A stretch of 14,035 nucleotides of DNA, from the NCBI GenBank assembly GCA_964537245.1, contig CAZHZL010000069.1, positions 1-14,035 on the forward strand, read 5' to 3'. The notes beneath the pieces were generated by a model. The model was not told the DNA's origin, searched no databases, and worked only from the letters and a program-made list of their open reading frames with translations. Shown piece by piece: positions 5,078-12,460 of this stretch; the stretch's first letter is position 1; the number at the start of each line of letters is the position of its first letter. This stretch comes from UMGS1840 sp964537245. GTDB taxonomy: Bacteria; Bacillota; Clostridia; UMGS1840. A program made the translations under genes and the position numbers.

Positions 5078-7609
5078 TTATTCAACATCTGTATTTTCGG
5101 GTGCTTCTGTTGCTTCTGCTTCAGTAGTTTCACCCTCAATATCTTCCTCTTCTTCTCTCGGTGCGTTTGCCACAGAAACAACCTTAACATCACCATCAGG
5201 ACGCATAAGGATAACACCCTGTGTATTTCTTCCTGCTGTTTTGATGTCCTCAGCCTTCATTCTTATGATAACACCTGCTGAAGTTATAATCATAACATCT
5301 TCACCGTCAGAAATTGAGCGTACGCCTGCGATATTACCTGTTTTTTCAGTAATCTTATAGGTTTTTACACCAAGACCGCCACGCTTCTGAGTATGATACT
5401 CGTCATATGATGTACGCTTACCAAGACCATTTTCGGAAACTATAAGTAAATCTGTATTTTCTTTTACTGTACTCATTCCAACAACATAATCACTTTCTTT
5501 TAGTCGTATACCTCTGCAGCCTCTTGTTACACGCCCCTGTGAACGAGCGTCACTACACTTAAAGCGGATAGACATACCATTATATGTTGTGATTACCGCT
5601 TCTGAATTATCATCAACTATTTCAACCTTAATGAGCATATCGTCTTCATCAAGCTCAATAGCACGGAGACCGCCTGAACGGTTTGTGTCATATTCTGTAA
5701 GCGCTGTTTTCTTGATAACACCTTTTCTTGTTGCCATGAGAAGATATTTATCTTCTTCAAAGTTACGAAGTGTAATTGTAGCTGAAACATGCTCATCTTT
5801 CTCTAAGTTAAGAAGATTTACAATTGCAGTACCTTTAGCTGTTCTTCCCGATTCAGGAATCTGATAGCCTTTTAATTTGAACACACGGCCTTTATTTGTG
5901 AAGAACATAATATAATCGTGGGTAGATGTAACAAAAAGCTCTTCAACAAAATCTTCTTCTCTTGTTGCAAGCCCTGAAACTCCTCTTCCGCCTCTCTTCT
6001 GGCTTCTGAAGGTGTCGACAGGCTGTCTTTTAGCATAACCGAAATGCGTCATAGTAATTACACACTGTTCCTCTTCAATCAAATCCTCATCATCAATGAA
6101 GTCAACGGCAGGCTCAAGTCTTGTAAGTCTTTCGTCACCGTATTTATCGCGGATTTCGCGAAGCTCGTCCTTAATAGTTTCCATAAGCTTATTATGGTCT
6201 GAAAGAAGCAATCTGTATTCATTACACTTTGCAAAAAGCTCCTGATATTCAGCCTCAATTTTTTCTCCGTTAAGCTTCTGGAGCTGTCCGAGTCTCATAT
6301 CAAGAACGCTTTGTGCCTGAATTTCAGACATAGAAAATCTTTCCATAAGTCTTTCTTTAGCGTCATCATATGAATTTCGGATAATATTTATAATCTCGTC
6401 AATATTATCAAGAGCAATTCGCAGTCCCTCTAAAATATGCATTCTTGCTTCTGCTTTTTCTAAGTCGAATTTCGTTCTTCTTATAACGATTTCTTCCTGG
6501 AACTTGATATATTCGCTTAAAATATCCTTAAGTCCCATCGTTTCAGGCTTGCCGTCTCTTATAGCAAGCATATTTATTGAAAAGCTGTCCTGAAGTCTTG
6601 TGAATTTGAAAAGCTGATTTAAAACAACCTGCGGATTTGCGTCTCTTTTCAGCATAATTTCAAGTCTGATACCTACACGGTCAGAAGAATGGTCATCAAT
6701 ATCCGACAAGCCTTCAATTCTCTTTTCCTTAACCATATCAGCAATAGACTCAACAAGCATTTTTTTGTTTACCTGATACGGAAGCTCTGTAACAATAATA
6801 GAAGATGTACCGTCCTTATGCTCCTGTATTTCAGTTTTTGCTCTTATGATTATTTTACCCTTACCTGTGTTGTAAGCGCTTCTTATACCGCTTCTGCCCA
6901 TGATTGACGCACTTGTAGGAAAGTCAGGTCCCTTAACATGCTCCATAAGCTCCTCAACGGTTATATCAGGGTTATCAATCTGAGCGATTGCACCGTTTAA
7001 AACCTCAGTAAGATTATGCGGCGGAATATTAGTTGCCATACCAACAGCGATACCTGAGCTTCCGTTTATAAGAAGCGTCGGTATTCTTGTAGGAAGAACA
7101 AGCGGCTCTTTTCGCTTTTCGTCAAAGTTAGGTGCAAAGTCTACTGTGTTTTTTTCGATATTTTCGAGCATTACATTTGAAAGCTTGCTCATTCTTGCTT
7201 CTGTGTAACGGTAAGCAGCAGGTGGGTCACCGTCAATTGAACCGAAGTTACCGTGACCGTCAACAAGCGGATATCTCATCGAGAAATCCTGGGCCATACG
7301 AACCATAGCATCGTAAACAGAAGCGTCACCGTGCGGATGATATCTACCGATAACATTACCGACAGTTGTCGCTGATTTGAAGAACGGCTTGTCTACTGTA
7401 AGATGCTCTTCATACATTGAATAAAGTATTCTTCTGTGAACAGGCTTGAGTCCGTCTCTTACATCAGGAAGCGCTCTTGCAACAATTACGCTCATCGCAT
7501 AATCTATAAACGCGTCCTTCATTCTTTGTTCTATATCTATATCAACTATTTTTTGTGTGTCAAAGTATTCCTCAAAATGAGAATCTTCATATTTTTTATT
7601 CTTTGCCAT
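5078..7609 (-). CDS. gyrA: DNA gyrase subunit A
   Basis: An 843-residue type IIA topoisomerase subunit that breaks and rejoins DNA and, with GyrB, introduces negative supercoils. The winged-helix/tower core spans about 1-500, with the catalytic tyrosine Tyr135 in AAYRYTEARM. The quinolone region reads HPHGDASVYDAMVRMAQ (91-107): Ala96 sits at the E. coli Ser83 position, while Asp100 keeps the Asp87 position. The C-terminal beta-pinwheel carries the GyrA box QKRGGRG (537-543), which marks gyrase rather than topoisomerase IV, with a blade repeat QKRGGLG at 741-747. The last ~28 residues are a low-complexity acidic tail. AAAGGAAAGG precedes the start, and the gene lies 30 bases after gyrB. Confidence 0.98.
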   Translation of the reverse strand: MAKNKKYEDSHFEEYFDTQKIVDIDIEQRMKDAFIDYAMSVIVARALPDVRDGLKPVHRRILYSMYEEHLTVDKPFFKSATTVGNVIGRYHPHGDASVYDAMVRMAQDFSMRYPLVDGHGNFGSIDGDPPAAYRYTEARMSKLSNVMLENIEKNTVDFAPNFDEKRKEPLVLPTRIPTLLINGSSGIAVGMATNIPPHNLTEVLNGAIAQIDNPDITVEELMEHVKGPDFPTSASIMGRSGIRSAYNTGKGKIIIRAKTEIQEHKDGTSSIIVTELPYQVNKKMLVESIADMVKEKRIEGLSDIDDHSSDRVGIRLEIMLKRDANPQVVLNQLFKFTRLQDSFSINMLAIRDGKPETMGLKDILSEYIKFQEEIVIRRTKFDLEKAEARMHILEGLRIALDNIDEIINIIRNSYDDAKERLMERFSMSEIQAQSVLDMRLGQLQKLNGEKIEAEYQELFAKCNEYRLLLSDHNKLMETIKDELREIRDKYGDERLTRLEPAVDFIDDEDLIEEEQCVITMTHFGYAKRQPVDTFRSQKRGGRGVSGLATREEDFVEELFVTSTHDYIMFFTNKGRVFKLKGYQIPESGRTAKGTAIVNLLNLEKDEHVSATITLRNFEEDKYLLMATRKGVIKKTALTEYDTNRSGGLRAIELDEDDMLIKVEIVDDNSEAVITTYNGMSIRFKCSDARSQGRVTRGCRGIRLKESDYVVGMSTVKENTDLLIVSENGLGKRTSYDEYHTQKRGGLGVKTYKITEKTGNIAGVRSISDGEDVMIITSAGVIIRMKAEDIKTAGRNTQGVILMRPDGDVKVVSVANAPREEEEDIEGETTEAEATEAPENTDVE

Positions 7610-7639
7610 TATTATAAACCTTTCCTTTCAAAACGGTGA

Positions 7640-9604
7640 TTAAACATCAAGGTTAGTTACATACTGAGCGTTTTCTTCGATAAACATTCTTCTGGGCTCT
7701 ACATCGTCGCCCATAAGAATTGAGAAAATGCGGTCTGCCTTTTCAGCGTCCTCCAGAGTAACCTTGAGAAGAATTCTGTTTTTAGGGTCCATTGTTGTTT
7801 CCCAGAGTTCTTCAGGATTCATCTCACCAAGACCTTTATATCTGCTTATATCAACTTTTGCATTCGCATCTCCGTCTTTAAATTCCTCGCTGATACGGTC
7901 TCTTTCTTCATCAGAAAAAGCTACCTGTGTTTTCTTGCCTCTTGTCAGCTTATAAAGCGGCGGTTTTGCAAGATATATATGTCCTGTTTCAACAAGCGGC
8001 TTCATAAATCTGAAGAAGAAGGTTAAAAGAAGCGTCTGAATGTGAGCACCGTCAACATCGGCATCGGCCATAATAATAATTTTATCGTATCTTAATTTTT
8101 CTATATTAAACTCGTTTGCAATACCTGTACCTAAAGCCTGGATAACAGGAGTAAGCTTATCGTTTCCGTAAACCTTGTCTGCTCTTGCTTTTTCAACATT
8201 GAGCATTTTTCCCCAAAGAGGAAGAATAGCCTGATATTTGCTGTCTCTTCCGTTCTTTGCAGAGCCTCCCGCAGAATCTCCCTCGACTATGTATATCTCA
8301 GTCTTGGAAGGGTCTTTTACGATACAGTCTGTAAGTTTTCCCGGAAGTGTGCTTGAGCCTAAAGGTGTTTTTCTGTTTGCTTCTCTTGCTTTTCTTGCGG
8401 CAATTCTTGCACGCGAAGCCATCAAAGCCTTTTCAATAATGGATTTTCCGACAGCAGGATTTTCTTCTAAGAAATCGGTGAGTTTTTCCTTCACCATTCC
8501 TTCAACAAGACCTCTCATATCGGAATTTCCGAGTTTTGTTTTAGTCTGTCCTTCAAACTGCGGCTCTTCAAGCTTAACGGAAATTACAGCAATAAGACCT
8601 TCTCTTGCGTCCTCACCTGTAAGCTCCTCGTCGTCTTTCATAAGCTTGTATTTCTTAGCGTAATCAACAAGCACCTTTGTAAGCGCTGCTTTGAAGCCTG
8701 TTTCGTGAGTACCGCCCTCGGTTGTTGAAATATTGTTTGCAAATGATTCTATAACTTCATCGTAGCCTGTGTTCCAGCTTAAAGCAACCTCAGCCATGCT
8801 GCCTTTTTTCTCACCGCTTACATATATAACTTCTTCATGAATACATTCCAAAGTTTCTTTTCTCTGTTTTTTCTCGTTAAAAAGATATGAAACGAAGTTT
8901 TTGATACCGCCGTCATAGTGAAGAAGCTCGCTTTTTTCAGTTTCTTCTCTCAAATCTGTGAATTTGATTTTGATACCGCCGTTTAAGAACGCCTGTTCTC
9001 TCAATCTTTTTAAAAGTGTATCATATTCATAATAAGTTTCTTCAAAAATTTCTGCATCTGCCCAGAAGGTAATTTCTGTACCTGTTTTATCAGTTGTACC
9101 AATTACAGAAACCTGTCCCTTCGGAACACCTCTTGAATATTCCTGATGCCAGATGTTTTCGCCGTCATGCACTGTTACCTCAAGCTTTGTTGAAAGCGCA
9201 TTAACAACAGACGCACCAACGCCGTGAAGACCGCCGGAAACCTTATATCCCCCGCCGCCGAACTTACCGCCTGCGTGAAGCACAGTAAACACGACATCAA
9301 TCGTTGATATTCCCATTTTCGGATGGATACCGTGCGGAATACCTCGCCCGTTATCTCTTACGGTAACAGAGCCGTCTTTATTGAGAATTACTTCAATCTG
9401 ACTGCAAAAGCCTGCAAGAGCTTCGTCAATACTGTTATCAACGATTTCATACACCAGGTGATGTAGTCCCCTGATTGATGTGGAGCCTATATACATACCC
9501 GGTCTTTTTCTTACAGCCTCTAAGCCTTCCAGAACCTGTATCTGATTTTCGTCATAAGCCGCGTCAACCTTTTCAAATTCTTCATTTAAGATTTCATCAA
9601 CCAT
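7640..9604 (-). CDS. gyrB: DNA gyrase subunit B
   Basis: A 654-residue ATPase and TOPRIM subunit of gyrase. The GHKL ATP site shows Glu53 (catalytic base, E. coli Glu42), Asn57, DNGRGIP with Asp84, and GGLHGVG (124-130). The transducer carries STTEGGTHETGF (293-304). The TOPRIM metal site has EGDSAGGS with Glu441 and DADVDG with Asp514 and Asp516. The length is typical of Gram-positive GyrB, without the Gram-negative insert. The position of E. coli Arg136, the coumarin contact, aligns with Asp147. The start follows AAAGGATAGG, which overlaps the remB stop codon, indicating tight coupling with remB upstream; gyrA follows 30 bases downstream. Confidence 0.98.
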   Translation of the reverse strand: MVDEILNEEFEKVDAAYDENQIQVLEGLEAVRKRPGMYIGSTSIRGLHHLVYEIVDNSIDEALAGFCSQIEVILNKDGSVTVRDNGRGIPHGIHPKMGISTIDVVFTVLHAGGKFGGGGYKVSGGLHGVGASVVNALSTKLEVTVHDGENIWHQEYSRGVPKGQVSVIGTTDKTGTEITFWADAEIFEETYYEYDTLLKRLREQAFLNGGIKIKFTDLREETEKSELLHYDGGIKNFVSYLFNEKKQRKETLECIHEEVIYVSGEKKGSMAEVALSWNTGYDEVIESFANNISTTEGGTHETGFKAALTKVLVDYAKKYKLMKDDEELTGEDAREGLIAVISVKLEEPQFEGQTKTKLGNSDMRGLVEGMVKEKLTDFLEENPAVGKSIIEKALMASRARIAARKAREANRKTPLGSSTLPGKLTDCIVKDPSKTEIYIVEGDSAGGSAKNGRDSKYQAILPLWGKMLNVEKARADKVYGNDKLTPVIQALGTGIANEFNIEKLRYDKIIIMADADVDGAHIQTLLLTFFFRFMKPLVETGHIYLAKPPLYKLTRGKKTQVAFSDEERDRISEEFKDGDANAKVDISRYKGLGEMNPEELWETTMDPKNRILLKVTLEDAEKADRIFSILMGDDVEPRRMFIEENAQYVTNLDV

Positions 9605-9621
9605 TTTTTTGCACCTATCCT

Positions 9622-9873
9622 TTAACTTGAAATTTTTCTGTTTTGTATGGTTTTGGAATTAAGCGGCGAAAGATATGCCACTTCTTCCCCACCGGAAAAA
9701 GCTATAACAACTGATTTTGGAACATCTTCGGCTATACTTATAAGACGGTTGTCCTCTTCAAGCTCTTTAAGATGTTTTTTTGTGTAATCAGACATATAAA
9801 GAAGGTCAAAATCGAATATTCCCAGTATATCGTTTTTGTGAAGCACAAAATCATTACCGATATGAATATACAC
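9622..9873 (-). CDS. remB: RemB-like (YaaB/DUF370) matrix-regulator family protein, GTG start
   Basis: An 83-residue protein starting with GTG (9871-9873), set by GGGAGG 8 bases upstream. The N-terminus MYIHIGNDFVLHKNDILGIF and the C-terminal SPLNSKTIQNR closely follow Bacillus subtilis RemB (YaaB), a small protein of the RemA/DUF370 family whose members bind DNA and support biofilm-matrix gene expression. In B. subtilis yaaB lies directly upstream of gyrB, the same order as here. The gap to gyrB is 17 bases and contains its ribosome site. recF, dnaN and dnaA are not upstream in this window, so the oriC-proximal block is broken or relocated. The role is inferred from family and position. Confidence 0.9.
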   Translation of the reverse strand: MYIHIGNDFVLHKNDILGIFDFDLLYMSDYTKKHLKELEEDNRLISIAEDVPKSVVIAFSGGEEVAYLSPLNSKTIQNRKISS

Positions 9874-9912
9874 AGTTTTTTCCTCCCATACTTTTTCTTT
9901 TTTTATAGTCCT

Positions 9913-9968
9913 AAAAAGCAGTAATCCGGGTAATTTTCAAAAGCTTTCCGAGCACCACGGATTACCGC
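9913..9968 (-). promoter_or_regulatory. 5' leader hairpin with short U tract ahead of remB-gyrB-gyrA
   Basis: On the minus strand GCGGTAATCCG (9958-9968) pairs over 11 positions, one of them G-U, with CGGATTACTGC (9918-9928) around a 29-base loop, followed by five U residues (9913-9917). The stem begins at or within a base or two of the predicted transcription start. It could be a terminator acting as an attenuator of the gyrase operon, or a 5'-end stability hairpin. No alternative antiterminator arm is obvious. Confidence 0.6.
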
Positions 9969-9972
9969 TTTT

Positions 9973-10001
9973 ATTATACCACAAAACCTTTGATTTGTAA
10001 A
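9973..10001 (-). promoter_or_regulatory. Sigma-A promoter of the remB-gyrB-gyrA unit
   Basis: On the minus strand a -35 TTTACA (9996-10001) and a perfect -10 TATAAT (9973-9978) with an extended TGG element are spaced by 17 bases. The expected start is about 9966-9968. The -35 lies just after the U tract of the upstream terminator, so this is an independent start for the gyrase genes. Confidence 0.85.
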
Positions 10002-10012
10002 GGTTTTTTTGC

Positions 10013-10036
10013 AAAAAAACGCGTGAAAATACGCAT
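10013..10036 (-). terminator. Intrinsic terminator after the GT2-like gene
   Basis: On the minus strand ATGCGT (10031-10036) pairs with ACGCGT (10019-10024), with one G-U pair, around a 6-base loop, followed by a run of U residues (10013-10018). Confidence 0.75.
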
Positions 10037-10063
10037 TATTTTCGTATAAAGTTTTTCGTTTTT

Positions 10064-10429
10064 TCACACACTCTCATCAATGTGTTTTTTCATCATTTTT
10101 TCCATATCCTTTTTTCTGATTACAACAATTTTTTTCTCACATATTTCCATTTTTTTCAAAATTCCGTATGTACCGTCGCTGCTGTCTTCATCGACAGCAA
10201 TAATTTTGTGGTTACACATTCCCGAACAGTTTTTCTGCGTTTTAAAAACAATCGCTCTCGCAACATTTTCTATCGAACAGACCTCGTTTTTTGTCATAAA
10301 AACAGTATAAATATCTTTATTTCTTAAATATTTTGTTTCATAGAAAAAGTCAATTACAAATATAAAAAACGAAATTATCCCGAACGAAGAAAAAAATATC
10401 GCTATACTGTATATAATAATATCTCCCAT
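10064..10429 (-). CDS. Small membrane-anchored protein with glycosyltransferase-2-like motif
   Basis: A 121-residue protein that I do not recognise as a named gene. Residues about 4-29 form one hydrophobic N-terminal membrane segment. The rest looks cytoplasmic and recalls the beginning of a GT-A glycosyltransferase: a beta strand (IYTVFMTKNEV, 40-50), a helix, then IIAVDEDSSDGTYGILKKM (76-94), which follows the family-2 pattern in which acidic residues before SxDGT bind the nucleotide sugar. A full GT2 domain needs over 200 residues, so the acceptor half is missing and enzymatic activity is doubtful; it may be a conserved short relative. The C-terminus is lysine-rich. GGGGGTG precedes the ATG. 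It is flanked by terminators, so it is probably its own transcript. Confidence 0.75.
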   Translation of the reverse strand: MGDIIIYSIAIFFSSFGIISFFIFVIDFFYETKYLRNKDIYTVFMTKNEVCSIENVARAIVFKTQKNCSGMCNHKIIAVDEDSSDGTYGILKKMEICEKKIVVIRKKDMEKMMKKHIDESV

Positions 10430-10455
10430 TATTTCACCCCCATATTATTTTATGA

Positions 10456-10484
10456 AATATAACAGTGATTGTGAAAAAAAGCAA
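10456..10484 (-). promoter_or_regulatory. Candidate promoter of the small GT2-like gene
   Basis: On the minus strand TTGCTT (10479-10484) and TATATT (10456-10461) are spaced by 17 bases, with a TG one base before the -10. It overlaps the end of the spoVT terminator and starts transcription about 10 bases before the gene's ribosome site. Confidence 0.5.
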
Positions 10485-10521
10485 AAACAGCCTCAAAGGT
10501 TATAAAACTCCAAGGCTGTTT
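10483..10521 (-). terminator. Intrinsic terminator of spoVT
   Basis: On the minus strand AAACAGCCT (10513-10521) pairs with AGGCTGTTT (10485-10493) over 9 bp, with partial pairing inside the loop, and ends in U residues (10483-10487). It starts 4 bases after the spoVT stop codon. Confidence 0.88.
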
Positions 10522-10525
10522 AAAT

Positions 10526-11068
10526 TCAGTTTTCAAATATTTTACCAAGCACCGTAGCCGCAGTTGTAGCAAGCTTATCTTCAGTTTCTGTTACAGTTGT
10601 TTCCTCATTTCCGTAAAGTATAACACTTCCGATTGCATCGCCTTCAGATATAATCGGGATAGCGACAAAACAGAAATATTTATCAACAGAATCACTTATA
10701 AGCACCTTTTCGATCCTGTCGCTTTTAGAGGTAAGAGGCGTTCTTGAATTCATAATATTTTCAAGTGAATCCGACACCTTTTTCTCCATAAGCTCTTTTT
10801 TTCCAGTACCGCTGACAGAAATAATAACATCTTTATCTGTTATTGCGGCACTAAGACCGCTTATTTTGCAAAGTGCCTCTGCGTATTCAGTTGCAAAATT
10901 GGCAAGATCCCCGACGGCAGAATATTTTTTAAATATGACCTCGCCGTCTTTACTGGTAAATATTTCAAGAGGATCGCCCTCGTGTATTCTCATAGTTCTT
11001 CTGATTTCTTTAGGAATAACAACTCTCCCAAGATCATCTATTCTTCTAACAATTCCTGTTGCTTTCAT
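10526..11068 (-). CDS. spoVT: Stage V sporulation protein T
   Basis: A 180-residue AbrB-family regulator, close to the 178 residues of B. subtilis SpoVT, which in that species acts in the forespore to modulate sigma-G-dependent genes. Residues 1-50 (MKATGIVRRIDDLGRVVIPK and onward) are the swapped-hairpin AbrB DNA-binding domain. Residues ~56-178 form the GAF-like domain typical of SpoVT, ending TTAATVLGKIFEN. The reading frame stays open 23 codons upstream to an ATG at 11137, but the ATG at 11066-11068 has AAGGAG (11080-11085) at good distance and gives the family's usual N-terminus, so I take the shorter form. No clear sigma-A or sigma-G promoter is seen in the 130 bases upstream. It stands alone between two terminators and marks the organism as a spore former. 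Confidence 0.95.
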   Translation of the reverse strand: MKATGIVRRIDDLGRVVIPKEIRRTMRIHEGDPLEIFTSKDGEVIFKKYSAVGDLANFATEYAEALCKISGLSAAITDKDVIISVSGTGKKELMEKKVSDSLENIMNSRTPLTSKSDRIEKVLISDSVDKYFCFVAIPIISEGDAIGSVILYGNEETTVTETEDKLATTAATVLGKIFEN

Positions 11069-11204
11069 ATTATAAATTACTCCTTTTTTGATTGAATTTA
11101 CAATACTATTATTTGATATTACAGGAATATTATCCAAAGTTTTTTTAACAAATTTTTACTTTTTCATAAATTCAATATTTTATTTTTGACTTTATCGCAA
11201 CAAC

Positions 11205-11243
11205 AAAAAAACACTGCTTGAAAAATTTCCAAACAGTGTTTTT
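11205..11243 (-). terminator. Intrinsic terminator of the serC-serA unit
   Basis: On the minus strand AAAAACACTG (11234-11243) pairs with CAGTGTTTTT (11207-11216), with TTTG/CAAG adding pairs inside the loop, and a U tract (11205-11211). It begins 36 bases after the serA stop. Confidence 0.88.
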
Positions 11244-11279
11244 GTTAATTTTCATTTTTCGAATATGGTGTTTTTTATA

Positions 11280-12437
11280 TTAATCAATTATTCTTACTCT
11301 TACAACGCCGTCAATCTTCATAAAGTCATCAACCATTTCAGGCTTTATTTCACCGATAACATCTATCATGGTACAAGCGATTTCTTTATTTGATTTGTTT
11401 ATCATATTTTCGATATTCATCGAAAGCTTTGAAAATTCATTTGTAATCTGAGTAACCATAGATGGAACATTTTTGTGGAACAAAAGAACTCTTTTTCCTT
11501 CCCCTCTCGGCATAGAAATATTCGGATAGTTTACTGAGTTTACGATATTTCCGTTTTCAAGATAATCTCTTGTCTGGCGGGCAGCCATTCTTGCACAGTT
11601 TTCTTCAGATTCATGAGTTGACGCACCAAGATGAGGCAATGCAATAACGCCTTCAACATTTGCAATATCATCGTGCGGGAAATCGGTAACATATTTTGAT
11701 ACCTTTCCGCTTAAAAGCGCTTCTTTCACAGCTTCTTCATCAACAAGACCGCTTCTTGCAAAGTTAAGAATTTTAACGCCGTCCTTCATAAGCGCAATAC
11801 CGTCTTTATCAATAGTATTTTTTGTGCTTTCCATATAAGGAACATGAATAGTTATGTAATCTGAATTTTCATAGATATCTTTTAAAGTAGTTGCCTTTTT
11901 AACATGCTTCGAAAGCTTCCATGCAGCGTCGATAGAAATATAAGGGTCGTAGCCGATAACATCCATACCAAGCTTTATAGCTTCGTTGGCAACCATATTT
12001 CCTATTGCACCGAGTCCGATAACACCAAGAGTTTTACCTTCAATTTCATTTCCTGCAAACTGACTCTTGCCTTTTTCAACCTGTTTTGCAACATCTTCTT
12101 TAAGAGTTTTAACCCATTGCATTCCACCGAAAATATCACGCGATGAGAAGAGCAAGCCTGCAACAACAAGCTCTTTTACGGCATTTGCGTTTGCACCCGG
12201 AGTATTGAATACAACAATTCCCTGTTCACTACATCTTTCAAGAGGAATATTATTAACTCCTGCACCTGCTCTTGCGATTGAAAGAAGCTTGTTATCAAAC
12301 TCCATTTCATGCATTGACGCACTTCTCACCAGAACTGCGTCTGCTCCTGCAAGAGTATCTGTTATTTCATAGTCGGGAGTATTAAGGTAATTAAGCCCCT
12401 CATCTGAAATTTTATTTAAAGTCGCTATTTTATACAT
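11280..12437 (-). CDS. serA: D-3-phosphoglycerate dehydrogenase (serine synthesis step 1)
   Basis: A 385-residue NAD-dependent 2-hydroxyacid dehydrogenase that oxidises 3-phosphoglycerate to 3-phosphohydroxypyruvate in the cytoplasm. The Rossmann motif GLGAIG lies at 141-146; catalytic Arg228 is in FARSGLVDEEA and catalytic His269 in LPHLGAST. The Glu of the usual Arg-Glu-His triad (FPTEP in E. coli) is replaced by FPHDD, leaving Asp256 at that place. A C-terminal ACT domain occupies about 317-385 and could bind serine for feedback control; the intervening domain of long-type SerA is absent, so this is the short form. The gene begins 23 bases after serC with GAGTGAGG as ribosome site, so the two form an operon. 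Confidence 0.95.
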   Translation of the reverse strand: MYKIATLNKISDEGLNYLNTPDYEITDTLAGADAVLVRSASMHEMEFDNKLLSIARAGAGVNNIPLERCSEQGIVVFNTPGANANAVKELVVAGLLFSSRDIFGGMQWVKTLKEDVAKQVEKGKSQFAGNEIEGKTLGVIGLGAIGNMVANEAIKLGMDVIGYDPYISIDAAWKLSKHVKKATTLKDIYENSDYITIHVPYMESTKNTIDKDGIALMKDGVKILNFARSGLVDEEAVKEALLSGKVSKYVTDFPHDDIANVEGVIALPHLGASTHESEENCARMAARQTRDYLENGNIVNSVNYPNISMPRGEGKRVLLFHKNVPSMVTQITNEFSKLSMNIENMINKSNKEIACTMIDVIGEIKPEMVDDFMKIDGVVRVRIID

Positions 12438-12460
12438 TTTTCAAAAACCTCACTCTTCTG

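Noticed and set aside
8238..8663. A 141-codon open frame antisense to gyrB, and similar antisense frames over gyrA, tgt, serA and serC
   Set aside because: They lie fully inside strongly conserved genes on the other strand, have low-complexity Ser/Phe/Leu-rich translations and no ribosome sites; they are shadow frames.
11069..11137. A 23-codon upstream extension of spoVT
   Set aside because: The internal ATG at 11066-11068 has a good AAGGAG site and gives the standard SpoVT N-terminus; the extension has no such support.
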